Shown piece by piece: positions 33,380-42,427 of a stretch of DNA of 58,929 bases (position 1 is its first letter; each line of letters starts with the position of its first letter). The notes below the pieces were generated by a model. The model worked only from the letters and a program-made list of their open reading frames with translations, had not been told where the DNA came from and searched no databases. A program made the position numbers and the translations under genes. Source of the stretch: Bacillota bacterium (GTDB taxonomy: Bacteria; Bacillota; Clostridia; Tissierellales; Peptoniphilaceae); NCBI GenBank assembly GCA_023442775.1, contig JAEZXH010000015.1:1-58929 (forward strand), given 5' to 3'.

Positions 33380-34731
33380 AGGCACCAAGACTCATGATTG
33401 TAGCCCCACACAGCGGGACGGGAAAGACGACGATGACCATGGGCATCCTTTCGGCTCTGCGCCAGCGCGGCGTGGATACGGCGGCGTTTAAGGTGGGGCC
33501 AGACTACATCGACCCCATGTTTCATCGCCAAGTGCTCCACGACCGCTGCATCAACCTCGATCCCTTCCTCCTCGGGGAGGTGGTTCTCAAGGAGAGTCTC
33601 TCCCGCTACGCCAAGGAGATGAACATCATCGAGGGGGTCATGGGCTACTACGACGGAGTGGGCACAGATACCACGGGCAGTTCCTATGACGTGGCCCGCA
33701 TGACCAAGACACCCGCCGTCCTCGTCTTACGGCCGAAGGGGCAATCCGTAAGCCTTGCCGCCGAGGTGAAGGGCTTCTTGGAGTTTGTTGAAGATTCCCA
33801 GATTCGTGGCGTTCTCTTTACGGAGACCACACCCATGATGGCGACCTACTACGCCAAGATTCTCGACGAGCACTTAGGCCTTAAGAGCTTTGGGTGCCTC
33901 CCGCCCATGGAAGAGGCAAGCCTTGGAAGTCGTCACTTGGGACTCATCACCGCCGACGAGATTGGAGACCTCCAAGAAAAGATTGAGGCGGTGGGAAAGG
34001 CCGTGGAAGAGCACGTGAACCTGGAGGGTCTTATGCGCCTCGCCGAGGAGGCCCCAGACCTTGAGGAAGAAAGGTCGTCGGAAACTCCCATTGGAGAGGT
34101 TCGCCTCGCCATTGCCCGAGATCGGGCCTTCTCCTTTTACTATGACGACGCCTTGGCCCTTCTCGAAGAGCTTGGGGTGGAGCTCTGTCCCTTCTCTCCC
34201 TTGAAGGACGAGGCCATCCCCAAGGGTTGTCATGGGGTCTACCTCGGGGGAGGCTACCCCGAACTCTACGCCAAGACTCTTTCTGAAGCTGAGAATTTCC
34301 TAGAGAGTTTGAGAGAGGCCAATGAAGAAGAAATGCCCATCCTCGCAGAGTGCGGGGGGTTTATGACTCTCCTCGAGAGTTTCCGGGAAGAGGAGACTTC
34401 CTATCCTCTCGCTGGCATCTTGCCGGGAGAGAGCCATATGGGAAAGAGTCTGCGACACTTTGGGTACGTCCATCTCACCGCCCAGGGGGAGAATCTCCTC
34501 TGCGGCGAAGGAGAGACCTTGAAGGGGCACGAATTCCACTACAGTCAGAGTAGCGATGAAGGGGAGGTCTTCTTGGCCCAAAAACCTACGGGGAACCGGT
34601 CCTGGAAGGTGGGCCATGGGAGCGCTCATCTCTATGGAGGCTATCCCCACATTCACCTGCGGGGAGAACGAGAGGCGGCAACGCGGTTTGTCAGAGCAAT
34701 GGCCGCATGGAAGGAGAGACACAATGGCTAA
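33376..34731 (+). CDS. cobB: Cobyrinic acid a,c-diamide synthase (CobB/CbiA)
   Basis: 451 residues from GTG 33376, which is 7 bases after AGGAGG; the ATG at 33370 touches that site and is too close. The P-loop APHSGTGKTTMTMGI starts the ATP-grasp-like DTB synthase domain, followed by KVGPDYIDPMFH and a C-terminal glutaminase domain with GVYLGGGYPEL and the nucleophile in ECGGFMTL. It amidates the a and c side chains of cobyrinic acid with glutamine. It overlaps the SfsA-GNAT gene at its start and cobQ at its end. Confidence 0.93.
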   Translation: MKAPRLMIVAPHSGTGKTTMTMGILSALRQRGVDTAAFKVGPDYIDPMFHRQVLHDRCINLDPFLLGEVVLKESLSRYAKEMNIIEGVMGYYDGVGTDTTGSSYDVARMTKTPAVLVLRPKGQSVSLAAEVKGFLEFVEDSQIRGVLFTETTPMMATYYAKILDEHLGLKSFGCLPPMEEASLGSRHLGLITADEIGDLQEKIEAVGKAVEEHVNLEGLMRLAEEAPDLEEERSSETPIGEVRLAIARDRAFSFYYDDALALLEELGVELCPFSPLKDEAIPKGCHGVYLGGGYPELYAKTLSEAENFLESLREANEEEMPILAECGGFMTLLESFREEETSYPLAGILPGESHMGKSLRHFGYVHLTAQGENLLCGEGETLKGHEFHYSQSSDEGEVFLAQKPTGNRSWKVGHGSAHLYGGYPHIHLRGEREAATRFVRAMAAWKERHNG

Positions 34732-36217
34732 GGCGTGTATGATTCTTGGAACGACATCCAATGCGGGGAAGAGCCTTCTCACTGCGGGGCTCTGTCGCAT
34801 CTTGAAACAAGACGGCTACCGCGTCGCCCCGTTTAAGGCCCAGAATATGGCCCTCAACTCCTTCATCACCAAAGACGGAAAGGAAATGGGACGCGCCCAA
34901 GTAGTCCAGGCCCAAGCAGCAGGACTCGAACCAGAGGTACGGATGAACCCCATCCTCCTAAAGCCCACGACGGATCACAAGAGCCAGGTCATCGTCATGG
35001 GGGAGGTCCGCTCGGACATGAGTGCCAAGGAGTACTACAGGGCGAAGGCGGAGATCTTCCCCATCGCCCGTGACGCCTTTTTGTCCCTCGCCGAGGAGTA
35101 CGATGTGATTCTATGCGAAGGGGCGGGAAGTCCTGCGGAGATTAACCTCAAGGACGTGGACATCGTGAATATGGGATTTGCCAAGGCCATGGACATCCCG
35201 GCCATCATTGTGGGAGACATTGATCGCGGTGGTGTCTTCGCCTCCCTTGCGGGAACGATGCTCCTCTTCGACGAGGAAGAACGGGCCCTCACAAAGGGGA
35301 TGCTCATCAACAAATTCCGCGGCGACGAATCCATCTTGACCCCAGGGCTTCGACAGCTCGAAGACCTTACGAAGGTCCCGGTTCTCGGCGTCATTCCCTT
35401 TTTAGACGTCGACGTGGAGGAAGAGGACAGCCTTGCAGAAATCTTGAAGAGACGAAGCGGAGGCGGACTCATCGACATCGCCGTCTTACGCACCCCCCAT
35501 ATCTCGAACTTCACCGACCTCGATGCCCTCTCCCACTACGAGGACGTCTCGGTACGCTACATTCGCCACCGGGAAGAATTTGGCACCCCGGACCTCTGTG
35601 TGATTCCCGGGTCGAAGAACACCTTGGCAGATCTTCGATGGCTGAGGGAGCAAGGACTCGATGCCTTCTTAAAGCGCCACGTCAAAGACGGACGGGCACT
35701 CTTAGGCATCTGCGGCGGCTATCAAATGCTCGGAGAGGCGCTTCATGATCCCCTCGGCGTGGAAGAGGGCGGAAGCGCCAAGGGTCTTGGTCTGCTCCCG
35801 GTGGAGACCGTGTTTGAAGGGAAGAAGACGACCCGCCAAATCGAAGGGGAGATCCTTTCGATGTCCGGAGAGTTTTCCTCCCTCGCCGGGGCCGCCGTCG
35901 AAGGATATGAAATCCACATGGGCCAGACGACACGCCACGGGGCAGAGCCCTTCTTGCGCCTTGGGGACCACGAAGATGGCTGTGTATCTGGGTCCGTCAT
36001 GGGGACTTATCTCCACGGCGTCTTCGACCACCCCGAGGCCTCGAAACGCCTGATTTCTCATCTCTTTGAAAAGAAGGGAATGAAACGAGAAGTCAAGGAG
36101 ATGGACCTCGACGCCTACCGAGAAGAGCAATTCGACCGCCTTGCCGAAGGCATTCGTGCCCATATGGACCTTAACGCCTTCTATGAAATCCTAGGACTTC
36201 AAAACCCGCGCCGCTAG
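34724..36217 (+). CDS. cobQ: Cobyric acid synthase (CobQ/CbiP)
   Basis: 497 residues from ATG 34724 with AAGGAGAG upstream; it overlaps cobB by eight bases. ILGTTSNAGKSLLTAGLCRIL (P-loop) and FKAQNMALNSFITKDGKEMG open the synthase domain; the glutaminase domain has LGICGGYQMLGE with the nucleophile Cys and EIHMGQTTRHG. It adds the remaining four amides in cobalamin synthesis. Other cobalamin genes and a B12 riboswitch are not in the window, so the pathway is scattered or partial. Confidence 0.95.
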   Translation: MAKACMILGTTSNAGKSLLTAGLCRILKQDGYRVAPFKAQNMALNSFITKDGKEMGRAQVVQAQAAGLEPEVRMNPILLKPTTDHKSQVIVMGEVRSDMSAKEYYRAKAEIFPIARDAFLSLAEEYDVILCEGAGSPAEINLKDVDIVNMGFAKAMDIPAIIVGDIDRGGVFASLAGTMLLFDEEERALTKGMLINKFRGDESILTPGLRQLEDLTKVPVLGVIPFLDVDVEEEDSLAEILKRRSGGGLIDIAVLRTPHISNFTDLDALSHYEDVSVRYIRHREEFGTPDLCVIPGSKNTLADLRWLREQGLDAFLKRHVKDGRALLGICGGYQMLGEALHDPLGVEEGGSAKGLGLLPVETVFEGKKTTRQIEGEILSMSGEFSSLAGAAVEGYEIHMGQTTRHGAEPFLRLGDHEDGCVSGSVMGTYLHGVFDHPEASKRLISHLFEKKGMKREVKEMDLDAYREEQFDRLAEGIRAHMDLNAFYEILGLQNPRR

Positions 36218-36464
36218 AATCTTGAAACAGGAAGTCAAGAGAGGCCTTTCCCTAGGGGAGGAAGAAAAGACGACGAACTTGTTTTCTCAGGAAGAAAAGA
36301 AATCGCCCCGTGGAACCTTGCGGAAAACCTAACAAGCCCTTTTTTAGTGATTTTCTTGTTAGTTCTTGTATCCTACAAGGAGATATAATATAATATTGTT
36401 CGTAAGCTATAATCTTCTCTCTGTAGCGCATGAAAGAGTAGAAGTTCACAAAAAGGGGGACATC
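36218..36464 (+). other. AT-rich intergenic region before oppA with inverted repeat and shared motif
   Basis: 247 bases without a gene. CTAACAAG (36329-36336) and CTTGTTAG (36355-36362) form an eight-base inverted repeat with an 18-base loop, touching the oppA -35 region. Inside it, TTTAGTGATTTT (36343-36354) matches exactly an arm of the palindrome upstream of the YfcC-type gene (5270-5281, minus strand). No clear terminator for cobQ was seen. Confidence 0.5.
36366..36394 (+). promoter_or_regulatory. Promoter of oppABCDF
   Basis: TTGTAT (36366-36371), 17 bases, TATAAT (36389-36394). Two further TATAAT copies (36384-36389, 36408-36413) lie nearby but have no matching -35. The leader is about 65 bases. 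Confidence 0.65.
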
Positions 36465-38132
36465 ATGAAAAAAACCAGCTTAAAAATGGCGACCCTCTTC
36501 CTCGCTTTGGTCATGCTGCTGACTGCTTGTGGCGGCGGAAACGCTCCTGCAAATGGCGGCGCAGACAAGCCTGAAGGGGAACAAACAGCTTCGGCGGAGG
36601 GCAAAATCCTTCGTACGAACAACACTTCTGAGCCGGGGGCTCTTGACCCGGATCTCGCAACGGGAACTCACGACTCTTGGGTACTTCAGCACTTGTTCGA
36701 AGGTCTCATGAAATACGATGAGAACGGCGAACTCGTCAATGGTATGGCCAAAGACTACAAGGTCAGTGACGATGGTCTCAACTGGACCTTTACTATTCGT
36801 GACGATGTAAAGTGGTCCAACGGAGATCCTGTGACTGCACAAGATTTTGAGTTTGCTTGGAAGCGCCTGCTCGATCCCGAGCTCGCGAGCGACTACGCAT
36901 ACCAACTCTACTACTTGAAGAATGCAGAAGCGTACAATGCTGGAGAAGGCAACCTCACTGCTGATGACGTGGGAGTGAAGGCCGCCGATGACAAGACTCT
37001 CGAAGTGACTCTCGAGAATCCGACGCCCTATTTCCAAGGTCTCACAGCATTCTATTCACTCTATCCGGTTCACAAAGCAACTGTAGAAGCCAATCCCGAT
37101 TGGGCGAAGGATCCCTCCACGGGACACTATGTCTCGAACGGTCCTTTCATTCTCAAGGAATGGGCACACAACGACTACATTAAGCTCGAGAAGAACCCGA
37201 ACTATTACGATGCGGACAAAGTCAAACTGGCAGGGATCGAATTTGATATCCTCGAAGATGAAAACACCTCTTACCAAAAGTATGAAGGTGGGGAGTACGA
37301 TCTCATTGTAAGCCCCCCATCGACGGTGATCCAAAAGATGAAGTCGGAAAACAACCCCGAGCTCCATCTCGATCCCCAAATTGGGACCTACTATTTTGCA
37401 TTTAACACGCAAAAGAAGCCCTTTGACAATGCGAAGGTTCGCCATGCATTCTCGATGGCCCTCGATCGTCAAACCATCATCGATAACGTCGTCTTAGGTG
37501 GACAGCTCCCCGGAACGGGTATGGTTCCCCCGGGACTTCATGATGATCAAGGAAAAGACTTCCGTGAGGCAAATGGAGCTTATGCTCAAGAAGATGCGAC
37601 GAAGGCAAAGGCCCTTCTCGAAGAGGGATTGAAGGAAGCTGGCGCAAGCTTGGCTGATCTCAACGGCACTGTGCTCATCTACAACACCTCGGAAGGTCAC
37701 AAGAAGATTGCTCAAGCGGTGCAAGATATGTGGAAGAAGAATCTCGGTGTGGACATCACCCTCGAGAACATGGAGTTCCAAGTCCTCATCGACCGTCGTC
37801 GTGCAGGAGACTTTAGCATCTCCCGTGCTGGATGGATCGGCGACTATGCAGACCCCATGACCATGCTCGACCTCTTCACCACTGGTAACCCGCAAAATGA
37901 TGCAAAGTGGTCGAATCCTGAGTTCGATAAGAACATTAAGATCGCAAAAACATCCAATGATGCGAAGGTTCGTATGGATGCAATGAAGGCTGCAGAGAAG
38001 GTCATGATGGACGATATGCCCATTATTCCTCTCTACTTCTACAACCAATCTTACCTCGTGAAGCCGAATGTTAAGGGTGTCTACAAGCCACTGCTTGACT
38101 ATCCGGAACTCACGTTCGCAGAAATCGAGTAA
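36465..38132 (+). CDS. oppA: Oligopeptide ABC transporter, substrate-binding lipoprotein
   Basis: 555 residues from ATG 36465 after AAAAGGGGGA. Lipoprotein signal with lipobox LTAC near residue 24, a short Gly/Asn/Glu linker, and the family-5 binding domain (EPGALDPDLATGTHDSW, VKWSNGDPVTAQDFEFAWKRLLDPE, FAFNTQKKPFDNAKVRHAFSMALDR). It captures peptides outside the membrane for OppBCDF. Codon use here is less GC-biased than in neighbouring genes, perhaps tied to high expression. Followed by a strong stem-loop before oppB. Confidence 0.95.
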   Translation: MKKTSLKMATLFLALVMLLTACGGGNAPANGGADKPEGEQTASAEGKILRTNNTSEPGALDPDLATGTHDSWVLQHLFEGLMKYDENGELVNGMAKDYKVSDDGLNWTFTIRDDVKWSNGDPVTAQDFEFAWKRLLDPELASDYAYQLYYLKNAEAYNAGEGNLTADDVGVKAADDKTLEVTLENPTPYFQGLTAFYSLYPVHKATVEANPDWAKDPSTGHYVSNGPFILKEWAHNDYIKLEKNPNYYDADKVKLAGIEFDILEDENTSYQKYEGGEYDLIVSPPSTVIQKMKSENNPELHLDPQIGTYYFAFNTQKKPFDNAKVRHAFSMALDRQTIIDNVVLGGQLPGTGMVPPGLHDDQGKDFREANGAYAQEDATKAKALLEEGLKEAGASLADLNGTVLIYNTSEGHKKIAQAVQDMWKKNLGVDITLENMEFQVLIDRRRAGDFSISRAGWIGDYADPMTMLDLFTTGNPQNDAKWSNPEFDKNIKIAKTSNDAKVRMDAMKAAEKVMMDDMPIIPLYFYNQSYLVKPNVKGVYKPLLDYPELTFAEIE

Positions 38133-38160
38133 CTTTTTACGACAAATCATGCGCAACATG

Positions 38161-38203
38161 CAATGGAGTAGAGAATCGCCCCGTGCGATTCTCTATTCCA
38201 TTG
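38161..38203 (+). other. Long intercistronic stem-loop between oppA and oppB
   Basis: An 18-pair stem (CAATGGAGTAGAGAATCG with its complement 38186-38203, one G-U pair) and loop CCCCGTG. No T-run follows, so it is more likely a 3' stabiliser or partial terminator that raises oppA over oppBCDF than a full stop. Confidence 0.75.
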
Positions 38204-38237
38204 TTGGCCCCCTTGTGAACTCTAGAAAGGACGGCAC

Positions 38238-39164
38238 ATGAAAAAGTTTGTGTTGAAGCGACTGCTCATGTCCATCGTCACGATGTTTGTCATCATCGCA
38301 GTCACTTTCTTCATGATGCACGCCATTCCGGGCAATCCCTTCGCGAAGGAAGGGAAGATGCCCGAGAGCGTCTATTTGAACTTGCAAGCAAAATATGGAT
38401 TGGATAAACCCCTCCCCGAACAGTTCAAGATGTATCTCTCGAACCTTTTGCGCGGGGATTTTGGTGAATCTATGAAGTCGAAGACGGAGACCGTCAACGA
38501 CATGATCGGTCGCGGCGCACCAGTCTCGGCAAAACTCGGTCTTCAGGCCTTTGTCATTGCCATGATTCTCGGACCCGCTCTCGGTTCCATTGCGGCACTC
38601 TACCAAAACCGGATTCCCGACTACGTCATGATGATTCTCGCCATTATCGGGATTAGTGTCCCCAGTTTCATCATGGGGACCCTGTTCATCCAGTTCATTG
38701 CAAAGAATGTCTCCTGGCTGCCCATCGGTGGATGGGGAGAGTGGCGTCACACGATTCTGCCCTCCATTGCCCTTGCAATGCTTCCCATGGCAAGTTCTGC
38801 GCGTCTCATGCGCTCGTCCATGCTCGAAGTCTTGGGACAAGATTACATCAAGACCGCAAAGTCGAAGGGCCTCAAGAGCTTCCGCGTCATCATGGGTCAC
38901 GCGGTGCGAAATGCAATTCTGCCCATCGTATCCCAAATGGGGACCACCCTTTCTGGTCTCTTGACCGGATCTTTCGTCATTGAAAAGATTTTCGGAATTC
39001 CTGGTCTTGGAAATTTCTTCGTCAGTGCCATTACCAACCGGGACTACACTCTGATTATGGGGACGACGGTCTTCTATTCCGTTCTTCTCATCGTGTTGCT
39101 CCTCGTTGTCGACGTGCTCTACGTCGTCATTGACCCGCGGATTAAGTTAGGAGGGGAGGATTGA
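38238..39164 (+). CDS. oppB: Oligopeptide ABC transporter permease OppB
   Basis: 308 residues, six membrane segments. KKFVLKRLLMSIVTMFVIIAV opens the protein and the coupling EAA-type region DYIKTAKSKGLKSFRVIMGHAVRNA contacts the ATPases. LGLGNFF-like end motif GIPGLGNFFVSAI is present. Forms the channel with OppC. Overlaps the oppC start by one base. Confidence 0.95.
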   Translation: MKKFVLKRLLMSIVTMFVIIAVTFFMMHAIPGNPFAKEGKMPESVYLNLQAKYGLDKPLPEQFKMYLSNLLRGDFGESMKSKTETVNDMIGRGAPVSAKLGLQAFVIAMILGPALGSIAALYQNRIPDYVMMILAIIGISVPSFIMGTLFIQFIAKNVSWLPIGGWGEWRHTILPSIALAMLPMASSARLMRSSMLEVLGQDYIKTAKSKGLKSFRVIMGHAVRNAILPIVSQMGTTLSGLLTGSFVIEKIFGIPGLGNFFVSAITNRDYTLIMGTTVFYSVLLIVLLLVVDVLYVVIDPRIKLGGED

Positions 39165-40114
39165 TGGATAAGTTTACAACTCAATCGACAATCGACTCTG
39201 CCCTCTTCGCCCCGGCAGTTCGCGAACAAGACGCAGAGCGCATCACTCGCCCCACCATTGGGTATTGGGCCGATGTCGCCCGCCGTCTTCGCCAGAACAA
39301 ACTGGCCATGGTTGGCTTGACCCTCATCGTCTTGATGCTTCTTATGTCCTTCATTGGGCCCCTCTTTATCCCTCGAGATTTTGCAATCCAAGAACTTTCG
39401 AAGACGAACATCCATGTCGGACAAGAGGGTTACATTTTCGGAACCGACAGCCTCGGTCGTGACCTTTTCGTCCGCGTCTGCTACGGGATTCGCTATTCTC
39501 TTCTCATCGGGATTTTGGCTGCTGCCTTCGACTTCTTCATCGGCGTCACCTATGGGGGAATCGCTGGGATGGCGAGCCGTCGCGTCGATAACCTGATGAT
39601 GCGCTTTGCGGAGATTATCTACGCCATTCCCTACATGCTCATCGTCATCCTCATGAGTGTGACCTTCTCCAACGAGCAAGGGGCAAGCCTTGTGACCTTG
39701 GTTCTCGCCATGAGTATCACAGGGTGGGTGCCCATGGCCATCATGGTCCGTGGTCAAGTCCTTCAGCTCAAGGAAAATGAGTATGCTCTCGCCTCTCGTT
39801 CCCTTGGAGGAGATAAGGGATACATCCTTCGTAAACACATTATCCCCAACACCTTGGGGCCCATTCTCGTCAATATCACCTTGACCATTCCCCGTGCCAT
39901 CTTCGCAGAGGCGACCCTCTCCTTTATGGGTCTTGGTCTCTCGCCGCCACAGCCATCCTTGGGGGTACTTTGTAACGATGGTTTGGAACAGATGGGCGTC
40001 AACCTCTTTTACCAGCTCCTCATTCCCGCGTTCTTCATCTCCCTCATCATGCTTAGCTTTAACGTCTTAGGAGACGGATTGCGCGACGCCCTCGACCCGA
40101 GACTTCGAAAGTAG
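39164..40114 (+). CDS. oppC: Oligopeptide ABC transporter permease OppC
   Basis: 316 residues from ATG 39164; a TTG one codon earlier is also possible, both near AGGAGGGGAGGA. It has the OppC N-terminal extension, then six membrane segments, HVGQEGYIFGTDSLGRDLFVR, and the coupling loop NEYALASRSLGGDKGYILRKHIIPN. Ends with DGLRDALDPRLRK, as in DppC/OppC proteins. Confidence 0.95.
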   Translation: MDKFTTQSTIDSALFAPAVREQDAERITRPTIGYWADVARRLRQNKLAMVGLTLIVLMLLMSFIGPLFIPRDFAIQELSKTNIHVGQEGYIFGTDSLGRDLFVRVCYGIRYSLLIGILAAAFDFFIGVTYGGIAGMASRRVDNLMMRFAEIIYAIPYMLIVILMSVTFSNEQGASLVTLVLAMSITGWVPMAIMVRGQVLQLKENEYALASRSLGGDKGYILRKHIIPNTLGPILVNITLTIPRAIFAEATLSFMGLGLSPPQPSLGVLCNDGLEQMGVNLFYQLLIPAFFISLIMLSFNVLGDGLRDALDPRLRK

Positions 40115-40121
40115 GTACACC

Positions 40122-41141
40122 ATGGAATACAATAAGAACCTCGAAAATATCCTCGAAGTCAAGGATCTCGCCGTTTCCTTCCAGACCTTTTTCGGGGAAG
40201 TGGAAGCGGTGCGTAACATCTCCTTCTCCCTGAAGCGTGGGAAGACCCTCGCCATCGTCGGAGAGTCGGGCTGCGGGAAGAGTGTTACCGCAAACTCCAT
40301 TTTGCAACTCCTTCCAAATCCCCCCGTCCTCTATAAGAACGGAGAGATTCTCTTCAATGGGGTGGACCTCTTGAAGAAGACGGATGCAGAGATGGCCGAT
40401 GTGCGCGGTAACCTCATCTCCATGGTCTTCCAAGACCCGATGACGAGTCTCAACCCGACGATGAAGGTTGGGAAGCAAATCGTCGAAGGTGTCCGTCGTC
40501 ACAAGAATATCTCTGCGGCCGAAGGACACAAACTCGCCGTCGAGATGCTTGAGCGCGTCGCCGTACCACAACCCGACCGACGGGTAGAGCAATATCCCCA
40601 CGAGTTCTCTGGGGGGATGCGCCAGCGGGTCATGATTGCCCTGGCCATGGCTTCCCGTCCAGAATTACTCATCGCCGACGAGCCCACGACGGCTCTTGAC
40701 GTGACGGTCCAGGCCCAGATTCTCGATCTCATGAAGTCCCTGAAGAAGGACCTGGGGACTTCCATCATCCTCATCACCCACGACCTCGGCGTCGTGGCGG
40801 ATATGGCCGATGATGTCATCGTCATGTATGCAGGGCAGATTCTCGAACGGGGAACGGTGGATGAGATCTTCCAAGATCCGAAGCACCCCTATACGAGAAA
40901 GCTCCTTCAAGCAGTGCCGCGTCTGAATATGGACCGGAATGAAACCCTTCACGCCATCGAGGGGACGCCCCCGGACCTCTACAAGCCACCGGCAGGTTGT
41001 TCTTTCTACGACCGCTGTGAAGAAGCCATGGTCATCTGTAAGGACCACATGCCCGATCTCGAAGCCCATGGAGGCAGCCATTTGAGTCGCTGCTGGCTCA
41101 ACCACAAGGATTGCCCACGGAAGGGGGAAAACCATGTCTGA
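40122..41141 (+). CDS. oppD: Oligopeptide ABC transporter ATPase OppD
   Basis: 339 residues. Walker A GESGCGKS, signature FSGGMRQRVMIALAMASRPELLIADEPTTALD, H-loop ITHDLG, and the oligopeptide-specific C-terminus with PPAGCSFYDRCEEAMVICK, which in this family holds an iron-sulfur-type cysteine set. Drives import together with OppF. Overlaps oppF by eight bases. Confidence 0.95.
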   Translation: MEYNKNLENILEVKDLAVSFQTFFGEVEAVRNISFSLKRGKTLAIVGESGCGKSVTANSILQLLPNPPVLYKNGEILFNGVDLLKKTDAEMADVRGNLISMVFQDPMTSLNPTMKVGKQIVEGVRRHKNISAAEGHKLAVEMLERVAVPQPDRRVEQYPHEFSGGMRQRVMIALAMASRPELLIADEPTTALDVTVQAQILDLMKSLKKDLGTSIILITHDLGVVADMADDVIVMYAGQILERGTVDEIFQDPKHPYTRKLLQAVPRLNMDRNETLHAIEGTPPDLYKPPAGCSFYDRCEEAMVICKDHMPDLEAHGGSHLSRCWLNHKDCPRKGENHV

Positions 41142-42102
41142 GATTTTGCTACAAGTTGAGAATCTCTGCAAATACTTCCGTGCGGGGAAAGGACAATTAA
41201 AGGCCGTCGATGGCCTCTCCTTCGATATCTATCGTGGGGAAACTCTGGGCCTTGTCGGGGAGAGTGGTTGCGGGAAGTCCACCGCAGGGCGGACAATCTT
41301 GCGCCTCTATGAGCCTACGGCGGGCAATGTCCTCTTCAAGGGAGAGAATATCTACAATCTCTCAGGCTCCAAGCTCAAGGAAGTTCGTCGCGACATGCAG
41401 ATGATCTTCCAAGACCCCTATGCGTCCTTGGACCCTCGGATGAATGTGGAAGACATCATCGCAGAGCCTCTTGATATCTACGGAACGTTGAAGGGGAAAG
41501 AGCGTAGAGAGCGGGTCATTGAACTTCTTGAACTCGTCGGACTCTCGGCGGAGCACTCCCAGCGCTTCCCCCACGAGTTCTCTGGGGGACAACGTCAACG
41601 GATTGGGATTGCCCGCGCCCTTGCACTTCGTCCAAAGTTCATCATCTGTGATGAGCCCATCTCCGCCCTTGACGTGTCGATTCAAGCCCAGATTGTCAAC
41701 CTGTTGAAAAACGTCCAAGAGCAGTTTGGACTCACCCTTCTCTTCATCGCCCACGACCTCTCCATGGTGCGTTACATCTCCGACCGCGTCGGCGTCATGT
41801 ACCTTGGGAAGATGATGGAGCTTGCAAAGAGTGAGCCCCTCTACGAAAACCCGCTCCATCCCTATACGAAGGCCCTGCTTTCGGCGATTCCCATTGCCGA
41901 TCCCGATTTGCAGCGCCAGCGTCAACGGATTCAACTCGAAGGGGACGTCCCCAGTCCCATCGATCCAAAGCCGGGTTGTCGCTTCGTCGACCGCTGCCCC
42001 TATGGTGACGACTCCTGTCGCGGGAAGGACCCTATCCTTCAGGAAATCCTCCCCGGTCACTTCGTGGCATGTCATAAGGTCCGCGAAATCAACAATCTCT
42101 AA
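41134..42102 (+). CDS. oppF: Oligopeptide ABC transporter ATPase OppF
   Basis: 322 residues. Walker A GESGCGKST, DMQMIFQDPYASLDPRM, signature FSGGQRQRIGIARALAL, Walker B FIICDEPISALD and the C-terminal PKPGCRFVDRCPYGDDSCRGKDP cysteine region. Second ATPase of the importer and last gene of the operon. A hairpin that also holds the tRNA promoter follows. Confidence 0.95.
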   Translation: MSEILLQVENLCKYFRAGKGQLKAVDGLSFDIYRGETLGLVGESGCGKSTAGRTILRLYEPTAGNVLFKGENIYNLSGSKLKEVRRDMQMIFQDPYASLDPRMNVEDIIAEPLDIYGTLKGKERRERVIELLELVGLSAEHSQRFPHEFSGGQRQRIGIARALALRPKFIICDEPISALDVSIQAQIVNLLKNVQEQFGLTLLFIAHDLSMVRYISDRVGVMYLGKMMELAKSEPLYENPLHPYTKALLSAIPIADPDLQRQRQRIQLEGDVPSPIDPKPGCRFVDRCPYGDDSCRGKDPILQEILPGHFVACHKVREINNL

Positions 42103-42108
42103 AGAAAT

Positions 42109-42141
42109 CCACGGACAGTTGCACAAGTCTTCTGTCCGTGG
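42109..42141 (+). terminator. Perfect hairpin after oppF, overlapping the tRNA-Leu promoter
   Basis: CCACGGACAG (42109-42118) and CTGTCCGTGG (42132-42141) pair perfectly over ten bases. The following bases TATAATTCT are only weakly U-rich, so termination may be incomplete. Confidence 0.6.
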
Positions 42142-42147
42142 TATAAT
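42119..42147 (+). promoter_or_regulatory. Promoter of tRNA-Leu(CAA)
   Basis: TTGCAC (42119-42124), 17 bases, TATAAT (42142-42147), with TGG before the -10. The -35 box sits in the loop and the spacer in the right arm of the oppF hairpin. Confidence 0.75.
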
Positions 42148-42157
42148 TCTCTAGTAT

Positions 42158-42244
42158 GCCGGAATGATGGAATTGGCAGACGTGCTGGACTCAAAATCCA
42201 GTGGTGGCAACACCGTGTGGGTTCAAGTCCCACTTCCGGCACCA
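42158..42244 (+). tRNA. tRNA-Leu, anticodon CAA
   Basis: 87 bases with encoded CCA (42242-42244). Acceptor stem GCCGGAA/TTCCGGC, anticodon stem CTGGA/TCCAG with loop CTCAAAA, a long class II variable arm, and GGTTCAAGTCC in the T arm. Reads UUG codons. Confidence 0.96.
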
Positions 42245-42253
42245 GAAAAAAAG

Positions 42254-42297
42254 AAACCGAACCTCATCCCTTGTAGGATGACGAGTTCGGTTTTTTA
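42254..42297 (+). terminator. Terminator of tRNA-Leu(CAA)
   Basis: AAACCGAAC/GTTCGGTTT (42254-42262, 42285-42293), inner CATCC/GGATG, then a T-run. Confidence 0.85.
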
Positions 42298-42427
42298 TTG
42301 CACAAAACGAAAGGGGTGTCCGACACCGTGGATCTATCTAGGCTCTTCACAAAGAAGTGATGAAAGAAAATTAGAAGGATACTGGGACATTCGCTGGACA
42401 TGTAGCCACACAAGAGGAGGGGAGAGT

